A stretch of DNA of 64,000 nucleotides, taken from NCBI GenBank assembly GCA_030770545.1, contig CM061102.1, forward strand, positions 4,453,501-4,517,500, given 5' to 3'. Source of the stretch: Macropodus opercularis. Taxonomy: Eukaryota; Chordata; Actinopteri; Anabantiformes; Osphronemidae. Positions 14,201-29,200 of this stretch are shown piece by piece; position 1 is the stretch's first letter; the number at the start of each line of letters is the position of its first letter. The translations under genes and the position numbers were made by a program. The notes beneath the pieces are model-generated. The model did not search any database and was not told the origin of the DNA. It saw only the letters and a program-made list of their open reading frames with translations.

Positions 14201-17200
14201 TGACTTGACTTAACTGTGTCTTACTAAAGACAATATTTAAACAATTTTATTTGATGAATCGTGTTACATACATTTCTTTTTTAATCCGTTTTCTGCACTT
14301 TGATGAATACTACAAGGAAAGACCTTGTCTTTATGTCGGCAACACGGGCTGCAGGAACCGGCTCCGGCAAGTCCGGATGTGTGCTAGAGGGTCTGCTTCC
14401 AGGTCGTGCGTGCGCTGGGTCACGTTTAGAGACTGTTCTCCACGGTGGGTCCTTGTGACCAGCATTAGACGCATGAAATGCTCCGGCTTTGCTTCAGAAA
14501 CGACCTGGCTCAGAGCTCTGAGCTGTGGCTGCGATGAAACGCAGCAGACTGGAGGCAAAAGTTAGAGTCTTCTAAACTCTTCACCTTCATAATGAAGACG
14601 TGCAGTACCGCTCGGAGGTCAGAGCGCTTCGTTTAACTCCATCTAAATACTAATCAATATAATGTGAGACCTCGTGTTTTGGCGCCAGCTACAGAACCTA
14701 TTGTAGTCACACACCAGGTTATTATCCCCTGCAGCCATATTTAATGTGAACCGAACTCTCTGCAGGGCTTCAGTTGTTGCCGCCTGTCAAAAGTCTGTTG
14801 TACTGACAAAATTAATTTTATTCAAATGTCAAATGTTTGCAGCTTCTTTGCTGAATGTGCCTGTGCAGCACATTTTCCCTTTAATTACAATTCAGCGGTG
14901 TGAGTTTAATACTTTCAAGGTGTCTGTGTGTACGGCTTCAGAGACTGAAGCGCTGTCACGGATGAAAATCTTATTCCTGCGATAAATGCCTGAGCATTTT
15001 CTCCCAGATCACAGGAAAGGAAACTTCCCAGAAAGATTAGGCCTCTATGTCAGGATAATCTCATTCATAGCTGAAACCATGTTGGCAGTTGCGTGAAGCC
15101 GTCTACAGTAGCATACAGCATGTGCCCTGGACGGCACCTGTGGGTTCACTGCCGTGTTGGCGAGGAAGCAGCAGCAGCTGGAAGCCTTTTCAGGGTGTTT
15201 TCAGCCGTGGGATTCGTTTGCGCAGGTCTGAGCAGAGCCTCCGTATGGTTCCACTCCGACAGGTTGCTCGAGGTGAAAACGTGCTCCGACCCCCATCCAG
15301 TCATTTTGTGACTGTGTGAAGCAGCGCGTTCTTCCGGCACAGTTTTGTTTGGTAAAACACCAGAATAATTAGCTTGATTATAAGGAAATGCCAGTTGTGC
15401 TGCATAACAATTTTTCTGTCATAGTGATGTTCACCAGTGCAGAACTCGGCCTCTCGCTGTGTTTATGTTCTTGTTCCGCGCCCACAGCAGACATGGCTGT
15501 TCTCACGGGATGTCTACCAGTCTACCCATACACTTTGGTTTGCTTTTCTCTTTATACCTGTGACAGGAAATCGAGTCAAGGATCAAGTTTATTTATTCTT
15601 TCACCTTAAATAGACGCTGGTACGCCTCAGAGGTGCTGCTTTGTCCATCAACGCCGAGTTATCCAAGCCTTTTAAATGGATTTCTGTTCAGTCACAGCAC
15701 AACCGCACTGATGAATGTGTTTATACATTGCCTGTTGGTCCTTAGTGCTAATGCCTGATGAAGATTAGAGCCAGACACTGCTATTAAATTTCCTTTGAGC
15801 TGTTGACAACAACTACACTTTCTACATAAACTCCTGTTTAGTTTGACTCAAGTCAGATTGATATTCTGGTGGCATAGCATTTCTGAAACATTTATTTGAT
15901 GTATAACAAAAGTAATAAGATCGATCCTGGTCCTTGAATCTCAAAGAACCTATCTTGAACCTGAATCTGAAGCTATTTATAAGCCGAAGCAGTTCGTTGT
16001 GTCATACCTTAACATTTAAGAGGGAACAACATCCAGATGGAGATAAGATCGTTCCCTTCCCGTCTGGGAACATCCCTATGGTGATCAGCATTATCTCGTC
16101 ACAAAGCCGACTCACTACATCCCCGCAGCCAATCCCCATCCAGCTCTAGATTTTATCTGAGGCGCATAAAAGGCCCGACTCTTGACTTTAATTTGGCTTC
16201 GCAGGAGACAACATCGGATGGGCTGACTTATTTGGACGAACACTGCAGAACGGCAACACTGTGGACCAGGACAACTTTAACGAGTGTTGTAAGTATGTTG
16301 TCCTGTGTTTGGTGAAAACCTTCCTTGTTTTTTAGATGAAATTAATCTAAATTCAGGTTTATTACAAAACATTATAAGGTTTTTGCTGAGACATGAATAA
16401 ATAAATGATGGCATAAAGACAAATATATTATATGATATTTTCGGCTTTGATTTTGGAACATGGCAACCGAGCGCCTGCTGGTGGGAAGTGGCTTATAAAG
16501 TGTCAGTGTGTGATAATCTGCTTCCATGACTGTTCCTTCAGTAAAGGAGCAAAACAAATGATGAATCACTTTCATTAACAGTTGGATGGCGCGTTAGTCG
16601 ACCAGCTGAGTTTATGTGAAACTGGAATTTTTCTTTCTTACTCCGTTTGAAAAACTTTGGTGAAGCACCTGAATCTATGATCTCATTTCTCATCTCACAT
16701 GCTCACGCTCATTATCTCAGACTACAAAGACTGTGAGGAGGCTTGAAACGCCGACAGCTCCCTGTGTGGTTCGACGTGGCCTGGTGGATGAGAGGGCAGC
16801 AGGCACACTTTGCTCGAGCTCGTCGAGTTTCCACTTGGATGCTAATATGTATTTGGCACTTTCCATAGATGCTTTTCAGCTTTAGTTGACGTGAGTCTCT
16901 TTCATCTCATCTTTCTGCCAGATGTGGCTGCTCTGTGTGGAAATGAGACCTGGACACTCTGTTGGTAACTTCTTTGTGTCCACTGCATTTAGACTGACTT
17001 CACTTTGGCGTTTTACAGGAAGGAAAGTTTACTTCAACACTTTTTCCCCGTTCAGACACATCTGGTCCACAGTAGTGAGGACGGTTTTACCTGCATCCAG
17101 TTTTAGCTTCTTGACTTTGTGTCAAACTCTACATTTTTGAATTATGTCCATGCTGGACTGGACTGTTAAACTGTTAAACCCTTCCAGTGAGACAAATGAT

Positions 17201-20200
17201 GAAGTGCCCCACAGCAAACATCAACGTTACCGGCTCATGAAAGGCCGACTGCACCAAGTGTCCTTTATATGTTCTTATCGCTGCCTCGGGCTGAAGCCAT
17301 CACTTCAAAGCTTCGACCCCTTTTCGTCAAGAGGCTAAGTCGAAATCAGATGGTGAAATGATTACTTCAAGCATGTGTGTAATGGTTTAGACACAAGGAT
17401 CCAGCGTCTTTAACGTGATGCTTTCAGCGTGTTTAATGAGAAGGTGCCGGCCAGACAATAAGAGATAAGAGTCTATCTCCTCAGTCCGTTTGTTCCTATC
17501 TTATTGTACCTGTTACAACAGGACTCGCTGTACAAAATAAGAAGTTCTTTCCAGAGTATGGAGAGGTGATAAAACATAATAACACCGTGTCTGCCTTGGA
17601 CGTCATCCAGCAAAGACGGCCGTCAGAGATTGTGTTTCTAATTTTATTTAACTTGAGGTGAAAATGAACGTGCACACGCTTGGCGACGCGAGCTTCAACA
17701 GATGGCTGCTTATTCAAAAGATCATTAACCAAAAATTCATCCACAGCAATCAGTAATACAATATTATGCATTGCATACAGTAAACAGAATATGTTTTCAT
17801 GAAGAAAACAGTAGCAAAACCACATCTAACAAAACAAAATGAAATGGTTTCTGCATCTGAGATGTGGGAATCATCATAAATTCAATCATTTTACGCCTTT
17901 GGGCTTCTTTACAAATGAAACTAATAAAAGTACTGATTAGTTTCAGACCTTATGATAAACACATCCGTGTCGTGTCTGTCCATTAAGGCAGATGTGTCAG
18001 TGTTGTGTGCTTTGTGTGTGTAGTGCTGCAGGAGTTTCCGGAGAGGTGCGACTGCACGCAGACGGACGTGGAGTGCGTGGAAGTCGACCTGCAGGACGTT
18101 CCTCGCCTCTCTCCCAACGTCACCTGGCTGTAAGTGTCCGACCGCTGTGACTGCGTGGAAGTTGTGCTGTGCCTCTGAGTTTCAAGGGGCGGAAGTCTTC
18201 ACAGGCCTGGTTTCTTCGAGGAGCTCTTTCAGCTCAGGACTTGACCCGGTTCAAAGTTAGAACAGACTGTTTGTATCAGCTTCTTCCTGCTATTCTAGTA
18301 GATGTGTTAGTGGCAGAGATGGGTCCGGTTAAGCCTTTAACTCGAAGTCATGAACGTAATTAGGTTGAATTCATGATATTTAGAAATGACTTCCTTACTT
18401 ACTCGCTTCCTCCGTGAAACAACGTGACAAACGCTTCTCCCATCCCCAGCCACTGGCCCCGGTGCGACCCAGTTGGGCTTGCTTTCATGAAACCGCTTGC
18501 GCGGTGACTGGCACATGACTCCTGGCACCGTTCAGCTCGAGCCCATCCAGCACGGTCCCAGCTCGACTCGCTGCCCTCACCCTTCTCATAATGCCATGCT
18601 GCAGCTCATCGCCAGGCTCAGCAGATTTGCGATGGTATCGTGGGCTCAGTCGCGGATGGGCCCAGCAGACTGTGTTTGTTATTCTGTGCTTGTTACTGCT
18701 GCCTGCAGGCTCACTGCTGCAGTTTATTAAAGCTGGGCAGTGGATGTGATTCTTAATAATTGCTTTGCATTATGGTTTTAGACTTTTTACTGTCCTACTA
18801 CCGTAACGTATGCATGGGCTGTAAACACCCACTAAGTATGTTATCAGCTTTATGCGTTGGTGGCTAATGATGCGCCGGCTTTAATTTCAGGTCACTCAGC
18901 CGTGTTGCTTTTGAACTTCTGGACATTTGCAGCAACCTGGGGCGACGCTTGTTATTGTCTCTATGGAAACCTCCCTCAGATCCCACTACACCCACACACT
19001 CAATGTAGTTTTCTCCACTAAAATATCTGATCCACAACATCCTGTTTTCTTTTGTGCAAAAATATCCCATTGTGCACGTACGAACATGATCTAATAAGCA
19101 AGCCTGATGTTCATATTTGCCTCTCATAATGCCATTAAAGTCTTTTATGGGTGGATTCAGGCACTGGGTTATGGTCAGTGGGAGATTGTGGGCAGGGTTC
19201 ATAGATCTCACGTCCAGTAATAACGTGAAATTATTAATGCTAAGTGTAGAAGTCTTACACTACTACATGTGTGTGTACGTGTCCCGTCTCTCTAGCGTTA
19301 GCTTTGTTTCATAACTCACTCCTGAAAATGCTTGGCCTTTTATCTCAGCAATGTTATTAGTATAATTGATGGCAGATGCTTCATCATTAGCATTTTGTGA
19401 TCTGAGGACCAAGTTGTTACCAAGTTTATGGCCTCTTGTTCCCATGGTTTTTCCTGCAGATTCATTTGGTTTGCTGTGCGATGTCAGAGGCTCTTTTTTA
19501 CATTTCAGTTCACACAGATTGAACAGGACTGAAAATATCCCAGAGAAGCATCTTGATTTTTCTGCTTAGCTGCTACGTTTCCATATTCAAATCTACACGT
19601 TATTCACACATATTAACATCATGTCATTGCACCTGAAATTACATGATCTGTTTGTCAAGTAATAAATAGAGTTTAAAAGAGGTGGAAACGTTCGGGAGGA
19701 AAGGAGACTTTAAGCAGCCATTACTTGATTTAAAGCTGTTTCTGAAAATACAAAGTGTATTCAATTATTACTGAATTACTCCTTATTGCACTAAGATGCT
19801 CAGGTTTGTACTTTCTATCAGAAGAATTGCGCTCGTGTAAAATTTCGTGTTGGGTTTCTTATGCCTTCGGGATGGATTCATACCCCTGCGTGAACAATAG
19901 CGTTTTCCATTCATCTGCGGAGATCAGGATGTGCTGTCATGCTGTAATTCCCTCACAAGCTATGTACTAAGGTTTATTTAACTCCTGGACATCAGTTTAA
20001 TTAATCAGTTTACGTAAACTCTAAATCCACGTTGCTGTCTTGGAGAAACATCGGACGCAGTAGGCTCCATTCTTTCTACATTCTTCTGCTGTTGCTGTGC
20101 TGCTTCTTACTAACTCAGTTAAGCTGATGATATTTGATTCCTTCCTGCTGACGTAGTATATAAGTATAATAAGTATCATCAAGTTATCAGTGTTCTACTT

Positions 20201-23200
20201 TTGCACACACACGTAGGTCAAGAAGAAACTGAGTTTATCAAGCGCGTTGTCATATTTTAATGTGTGTTTAATCTAAATCCCAGGCGCATTCAGCAAAGAC
20301 TGAAGATGAACATGAACATAGACGACATGCAAGCAAGCGTAACACTAATGTGGGTTAACTATGAGACGCTTCGTGTGCAATTTGCGTTCTCGTCTCCTTG
20401 CTTTTAGTCTCTTGATACACCTTCTCCACAGTAACAGCCCTTCAGTGCTGTGATTTCCTGTTCTTTACTCCTGTGTCAGTCGTCCTGCAGCTCTCCTGAG
20501 GCTTTGGCAGGTCCAATGTCAGCATTATCTCAGCTTGAGCTTGGAGACGGCTGATTTTTCGCATAAAAGCCAGAGGGCTATGATTAACTACACAAAAGAA
20601 GCAATAGAAATATTTTAAAGTGCTTTCAAAGCAATCGCCGCTTGTGGATGATGGTGATTAAATTACGAAGCGATGTTAGTGTTTCACAGCAGTGTCTGAG
20701 TCCCACACTTTCACCCTCTCACACATGGCTCTATGTCAGAGTTGTGGGTTCGTAAAACACACATTTGTCTTCACCGCTCACTTCTTATACCATTAAGCAC
20801 AAGTTATGTTTGTCAGTTTAGGAAGTAGAAACAATGGTAAATTAATTAAACACCCCTGAAAATAGGGGAAATAATTTTGCCATTGCTCATTTACTATTCA
20901 GTTACTACAAGATGATGCATCCACACATGCTGTACTAAAACTACTTAATTGGTCTGGAGCTGGGAAGCAGCCCAGCAGCAGAGCCTGTATCTCCTCCTCT
21001 CTGCAAGGGAGAACGAGAGGGACACAAAAAGACTCCAGCAAGATACTAGCGCACATGTTTCTGTCAGAACTGTCTGAACAGACTCCATGAGCACTGGGGC
21101 CTGACGTTCTCTAATGGGACCTGGGTTCTGTGCTAGAAAGCCAGCAGCTCAGCTGACATTGACCACAACAAGGGAGCTGGCACGTCCCGACAAAGTGAAC
21201 AATCCTGCCTGTAATGTCACAAAGCATGACCGGCTGGTGGGTCAGCGATGGCCTGGTCCAGTGGCTCACATCAGTCAGCGATGACAGCTACTGGGATTAA
21301 ATCCTCAAAGCGCCAGAGCCTGGGCTGGTTCCTCCGGGTGTCTGCCCAGACGGTGTTGAAGGCTCCTGAGTGGCCTAAAGTTTGGCTGCAGTCGCAGTTG
21401 AAGGCTTTGCTTTAGCTCCTGCGTGCATTGCCAGTATAGATTCCACCTTTGGTTTAATGTGTATTGTTTGCTTGCTTTTTATCCTGCATCCTGGGCTTGT
21501 CACGAAAATGCTTTTTACTGCGGCTTTCAGCAGTGTCAACATGAGCTGTGTCACATTTATTGAACCCCATAAAATGCAGGGATATAAAGAATATTGCTGT
21601 TCTCTTTGTTGGCAGTTGGGCTGTGGAGTTGTGGTCGTCTACTGAGCGTAATGAACGATGCTTTAGATTTTATTACGAATGTGTTGCAGTACATTGTGCG
21701 TCAGATCCATTATGCGTCCGTGTGGGTGTGTGGTTGGGTTAAACAAGCATGTAATCGTTTGTTTGCACTTTTTTCCACTAATGGTTCGTTCTGTCGTATA
21801 CAAACAAATCTTTTACGAAACTTTCACTTCAGAAAATGTTGCCTTTGTGCTTGTGTTTGCACACGTGTGTCCACAGACCTTTACATGTTTCGACTTTGCC
21901 AACTCTGACACATGACGATTATATAACTATATAACCATTTCAGAATAAAACCGCTGTGGGTTTGTGGTTGTTTATTCCACATAGCTTTTCACATCTTCAG
22001 TCTGTTCTCTGTCTCTAGCTGAGCGTGTCTGCTTTCCAGGTGTCTGTTTATGCAAAGTGCTGATTGTGTTTTTTACATTTGCATTCCATGGGTTCTGTTA
22101 CAGATCGTTGAGGAGCAACAAGATCCGAGTGTTGTCTGATTTAGTTTTCTCCGAATACTCGGCTCTACAGAGACTGTGAGTATTTGTACTTGCTTTGGTT
22201 CCCACATCCTTTCTTCTTTATTCCTTCCTCATTCACGCGTTTGAAGAAATTCCATAAACATGAATGAGATTCAGAGAAAAGCTTCGAGTTTTTCTACTAA
22301 CTTTAGAAGAAAGAGCTTCAAATGCACATGTAATATAAGTGAGCATTAGCAAACAGCAAAAAACAGATTTAGAACGAACAACTAATTATAGTGAAATAAC
22401 TTTTGTAAAACCCATTTTATCTCTAAGAGTTGTTTCCAACTATGATGAGTGAAATAATAAAACCATAAAAGAAATACAATATTATCCAGGTAATAGATGA
22501 CGAGTGCAACATTAGACATCATCTGTCATTCCTGCCTTAGACCGTTAAGCTGTTTTTCCACTGTGTTTCGAATTTACTGCTTTGATGCAGCACATTTAAA
22601 TGTTGACTGTGCTTTCACATCCACAACTTATACTGTAGCTTCACTGTGATTGAGACATGCGTGAATTCTTTTCCAAATGGAGTTTTTCCCTGCGTCTCAC
22701 ATGTGAATAAGGATGTTGAGTCATGTCTGTCTCATAAACGCTACTGCAGCACTGAGGGGCTGACAGTGAGTAAGATGTGATTTCATTTTGGCACAATTAG
22801 CTTTTGTGCCAGACCAAATGTGGCTCATTTATATTTATAATATGTGTCTTCTTGCATTGCAGCTTTTTTCTGCAAACTAAGTGTCATTGGCAGTGCAACG
22901 TAAATTCAAAACATCAGCCCTTAAAGACAAACGTTTTAACCAACTAATTGAGGCGTTGATTCTTTTTTCTTTTTACTTTGCTGTTGTTGAATTACTATGC
23001 GTTGCTAGCAGTAGTTTAATTAGGTTGTCTAGTTGCTGACACATTAATATTAATGAGACTCGAATAAGAAGAAAAGGTCTCAGTTTAACGGCTGCAGAAA
23101 ATGACCATTAGTTCATATCAGTGATTTCACTGTGTATCGGTTTTGTTTGTTCAAGGCAGATCTAGTCCTCACACAGCTGATAAAACCAGCCAGCTAACAA

Positions 23201-26200
23201 GCCATGAATACTACCTGAAGTAACCATGACTAATAGGAGTAATAAATGTTTATCAGAAGTACATATAGTGTATAAATCATTTACTTTATAAAAGATCATC
23301 TCAACTCTTACTGGCTATATTTTAATGTATTATCTCTAACTTTAAATAATTAAATCATCAATGTGTGTAATTTCAGTTATAAATCTATCATATGTGCTTT
23401 TTGATTTGTGTTGTGTGTGGCATCGATTGTGTCGATGACTCTACAAACATTTCATGTCATAGTTCATAACAAACGACCGGTTCTGTAAACTGACGAGCCC
23501 ACCTGGGGTTTTCTGACCTTTCTCTGCATTTCTCTCATGGTGTGTGTTTCGCAGTGTAGTGCTGCTACTCACACACTGGCATGAGCTTGTGAAATGTGGC
23601 TGTCACACAACCGCACTTTATCTTCATCCAGAAGAAACTACTTCACAACAAGTTTTAGTCCTCGGATATAAATTTGAATAAAGTTGCCACTAACTGTAAA
23701 TGATGCTTGGGTCTGTTTTCAGTGTTTACTAGAATAAATAAAGGCTAAATTATTTTTTTTCCTGCCAAGGACTCGCTGAACACATTTATACGTTAGTAAA
23801 ATAAATGTGCGTGCACAGCTGGGCCAACACGGGAGACTGTTACTCATGTGCAGCTCATTCATTTCAGAAAACATCCAAAAACTCCCTCTAATGTGGAAAG
23901 AAGAGGTGCTGATGGGGAGAGGTGGAGAGAGATGGATGTGGCTGAGTCGTACTCGTTTTCTTACATGCGTAGCTTTATGACAGACTGAGCGATCCAGTGT
24001 GCACGAGTCTGGATAGTTTGCGTCTCTGTGACAAAAGCAAAGCAATCAGTAACGATAAAAACACCGATGCTGTCATTCCTTCGGCTTGATTACACAAAGT
24101 CTTGACTCAATGATTTGACCTTTATTAATGACTGTTGCAGAGATAAATGCCAACTTTTAACTTTTATAGTTCAGCGACACTCACAAGCAATGGACATGTA
24201 ACAAAAATGTTTTTTTGATGTCTTAGGCTTAAAATAATTTAAATACACAGAAATTAAAACAAGTCATGTTTTTGTTTTTGTTTTTGCCACATTTCTCTTA
24301 AGATGGGTTAATCATGAAGAGCATAAATCTGTACACATTATAGTTTTGCAAGACAGTTGTTACAGACAGAAGTTGCCAAAACTCCTTGACTGAGTTTGTT
24401 CCTCTTTCTGCAGAGTCACATTCATTTCCACCCGACATCAGTTTAATGATGCTCATTTCTACACTATTCTATCTATGCTGATGACTGAATTAGGTCTGGA
24501 AAGAGACTGAAATTATTGTGCATACAGACAACAGACAACAACAGCCTGACACCTTGCTCAAGTCAAGAGCGCGTGTGTGTGAATGATGCTTAAATGAATG
24601 AGACAACTCACAGCGTGGACGAACGAGTATCACCTGAGAACATTCCTAAGGCTTCCTCCTTTTTTTTCGCAGGTTTCTGCAAAACAACAGTCTCCATTTC
24701 ATATCTAAAGATGCCTTCAGCGGCCTGCACAGCTTAAAGAGGCTGTGAGTATCGTGCTCGTTTTCTATTCGTATATTTCAAATGAGCTTTTTGCTCTGGT
24801 GGCAAATGCTGGATGGAAGAAATAATGCGAGACAGGTAATAATGGTGTATTTTTATCACCCAGAAGATTCGTGGTGCCAGATAATAAATCAGCGAAATTA
24901 CAGTTTAAGATGTCATTTGACCCGTCCACCGTTTCTCTGCGTCTCTTCCTCTCAGCTTCCTCAGCCAGAACCTGATATCCTCCCTGAGTCCGGGGGTGTT
25001 TGGGGATCTCCATCAGTTAGAGTGGCTGTAAGTTGCAGACACATGCACCTACGCATGCGTGTGTGTGGACACTGAGCAGCTCCTGCAGTTGTGTGATCGT
25101 TGTGTGCGTTTCTTCTCCATACATGGTTTTTCTCGTGTGCGTCTGGAATTTCCTTAATTTGTTGTTTATGCTGACTCCTGGAAACAAACTCCCTTGTTGA
25201 CCATAATATGAGCTGCAGGGTAGAGAGCTGGGAAAGCTGTATTTAGTCGTGAACATAATAGTCATCGGGTTTTAACAGCTGTGTGATTTGAGTGTCCAAG
25301 TGTAATGTACTGAAAAAAAAATAATTTGTCATCATCATCAGGGGTCAAGAGCTCTGAGGACACAATTATTTTCTAATCTTATACTGTGCCAGCGCTGCAG
25401 CAGGCTCGTCTGATGTCAGCCCAGCAGGACTTTCTATGCAAGGACGCATTCACAACAACCGACAACTGCTGCCAAACCTTTACTGTCCTGCATCTTGCTT
25501 TAAGGCCCCAGTATCTGTTCACCTCCTGCAGAGCTGAACTAGTGCAGTCGCTCCTGAGAGTTAAAGGACTGTGTGTTTATGTAATTGTAATGTCGTGCTA
25601 TTTGTCTTTTTCTTCCAGGATGTTGGATCACAATCCGCTAAGCAGCTTGTCCCAGGACACGTTCATTGGTCTGCAGTCTCTCATGTATCTGTGAGTTTAA
25701 AATAACTATACTACTAATCTCAGCTGATTTAGCTTTGCTAAATATTTCACGTATCAACCTGCGGGAACTTATTGTGACTTTCCTCCAGTTTTCCTCCTTC
25801 TGCTCCAGACAGACTGGGAGCTTGTTTGCTCTGTCAAATGGCTAAAGAATAATGTTTATTGCAGAATTTCACCCCTCATTTGATGCTCGGCTGTGCCCCC
25901 GTGTTGTGGTAATGGTCAAGAGTTACAGCTGTTTCTGGCACTTTGGTTTCATGTGCAGCGTGAGCCCGTATTTACGGAGCACATTTACCAGCAGGTGCTT
26001 CTCAGCGTTTGCTCTCCCAACGTTCCTCATCAGCCTCCCTGACCCGCTTCAGTCAGCCCTCATTACTGTTCTTTGCTAAGCAGGATTGTGGTATTGTTCT
26101 CTCCATCCCCTGACGCTGCTGTGTGCCTCTCACCTGTCAGCCCACATTTAATGCCCCACTTTGACTTCACTCCCTCTGTTTTCTTTCCACGACCATGACC

Positions 26201-29200
26201 ACACCATGCGTCCTTTTCAATAAACGTTCCCTCTGTGTTTACTCTGGAAGGATACAGTATTTGAAAAAGTGCTCTCGAACTGCACCTCGCAGACGTGACC
26301 GTATGTCTGCCTCTCTCTCGGGTTCTCCGTTCATCTGCTGACTTTGGGGAGCGTTACTTGTTCCTGGACTCTGCTCACATCTGAAGTGTTGCTCCAGACA
26401 AAATACTAAAGTTTATTTTTATTCTGGAAATTGAGGAAGCTCAAATGTGGGGACTTACTACGACTACTCACGACCAGATGAAACTATACCTCTTCTAATT
26501 TGACTTCACAGCCTTGGAACAGTATGGTTTTATTCAATCCTACTGCTCCTGGTGCTTTCTTCCCAGGATCTAACGTTCAGAACTCACCCTGGGGCAAAAT
26601 CAATTTCAGAGGGATTTATTTTGACAACGAGGCGAAAAGCCGATAAAATCGAGGAAATTAGCCCCCTGACATATTCAAAGGGTGACAGTGGTTTGTTTTT
26701 TTACATCATTATATGCACAACAGCAATAAAAATATTTGTTTTCAGAAGGACAGTGAGCCTGTTGGTCCTTAGCTGCTGAAATCCCACAGGCTGCTCCATT
26801 CCAATGTTTGTGGCTAATGAGCAAAATGTTCAAATGTGATGTTGTGCAGCAGCCTCCAGCCTTCACAAGGACCCACGACCTTTTCAGCGCACCGCCCTTG
26901 AACTGGACAGTCTGGGAACAGCCATTTGTTGATCATTATGTTAATATTAAGTACAGGATGTGTTCATGTAAACATTACTATTCTATTCACAGAAAGTCTT
27001 GGGTTAGATAATTCGTCACAATGAATCCTAGGACTCATTGCTTATTCTCCATCACTATTTTTTTTTTATTATTTTAAAGATATTCAGAGAAGATTTTAAA
27101 GAGACGTTGCCAAACCAAAAACTGGAGTCTGCAGCTAGGAACCAATGAAAAAGTTACTATATCATCATGCACTGGGCTCGTGTCTTGTTGTTTGGAAGCA
27201 CAAATGATCAACCTCCACAGAGAGACTGAAACTGCTAAAACAGCTGATGTTTGCTCTGATGGATGAACTGAATTATTCATTCAACAGGTATTTTGGTTTT
27301 TAATTAAATTTGGTTATTCCATGGACATGCTGCAGCGAATGTTGGTATTTAAATGGCACTAGCAGAGAGAGATGATTGCTCCTGGGTTGAATGACACCGG
27401 CTTATTTATTTATATTTGCGGCGTTATTACAATTCAGATTTCATTTCCTGGGGTCTAACAGATTATCCGCTCTCTCATCATCAGTAGGCTTCTGATTCAG
27501 ATCATTTATCTCTGCTCGCCCTTTTGTTTCCAGGGATTTGAGCTACAACAGTGCTCAACAGTCATCTGTCCTGCTGGGCAAAGTTTAATCTCTGCCGTAC
27601 TTTTTCCACTTGTGTTAGATCCATGGTGGACATCTCACTACAGCAGCTTCCTCAACCCAGCTTCTGTCAACACATGCCTGCGCTGGACTGGCTGTAAGTC
27701 TGACAGTGACTCACAAGATGTCTGCTCTGAAGAATTTGCCAAACAGATGGGTGTGTGTGTGTGTGTGCATATAAAACAGTATGAGGACTGGGTGACAGAG
27801 GCAGCAGAGGTTGTGTACTTGACTATGATTCAGACCAGAGGACACAGAAGGTGAAGTGTCCTCCGTTCGACCAGCACATCCAACCAGATGCTTCTGATAT
27901 CCAGCCCCGCGCCACATATTTCGACTTTCGCATTTGAATTCATCTGTCACTATGTCCTCATCAACACCAGACCTCACTCCCTCTGTACCCTACTGTTTGT
28001 CCTTTTTGCTGCTTCCAGAGATCTTGAGGGAAACCAGATTCAAACCATCAACTACTCTATACTGAAGACCTGCAGCAAGCTTGAAGTCCTGTAAGTAGCT
28101 GTCAGACTTTATAAATGCTTGAATACTTTTTAGGTGATTCATTAAATATTTATTAAGTCATTTATTTATTTATTCGTTTGTCAGACTTCATCATCACTAT
28201 CACTAATATGACACAATACAAAGCTGTACTGAATTATTATTATTATTGAGTTACATCCACACACATTCAACATGTTCAATAAAAAGTAGTCTACACGAAC
28301 CCTGAGAAGTTTGTATTTGCTTTCAGACCCTCTGGTGCTCAAACAAGCTGTTTTTCATGTTCCTGTTCTGTTAAATATTTAACACTAAGACAAATACAAT
28401 TACAAGTTCTTTCTTCTTCTACTCGGCCTCTTTGTGCAGCAGCAGCGTAGCGTTTTCGTGCATTGTTATCGACTGAATTAATGATGTTAAGGTTAAACGT
28501 CTTACGGCAGAAAGTACGTTAAATAGTGCATTTCATCTAAATTCTTAAAAATGTGTTCACTCTTTTTCCAGCTCAGTTTTTAATATCAAACGCATATGTT
28601 TTTTATTCATTTCATTACTGAACATAAACAACAAAAGCGGTGCGTCCTGTTCTATCACACGGAACAGGGCACATTACCGTTGCATTAGCACGAAGAAGGT
28701 TAACCGAGGACACGGACAACTACAGTATATATTCTCCATCTGACAGACGGCAAATGAGCCGTCTGTCAGATGCGTTCGGTCGTCTGGCAGCAGCGATGTG
28801 CACCACAGCTGCAGACAGAGGAATTTCACCCCTGGAGTGACTGTAATCAAAGCTCATTTGAAATAAATACACGTGACTTCCTTAACGGACAAAGGAGTCT
28901 GATTTTAACATTACACCTCAGTGTGATTGTTCTTACTGCAACTGAGAGCAAACCACAAAAATGACAACGATTGTAATCGTTGGAAGAAAAAGCCAAACCA
29001 GAATGAAACTTAAGCAACTGACGCGAAGAACCTTCATTCAGCCGAAGGACACGTTCACACATCTGGCGCTTTGCATCTGACAGACGCAAACAAAGCGAGG
29101 ACGCAATCTGAGCCTCCCCAGCTTTAACAACACTAACAAATACAGATACGTTGAAACCTTTATGTGGGAAGTGAAAACACCTGCACTCTGCTGTAGCTCA

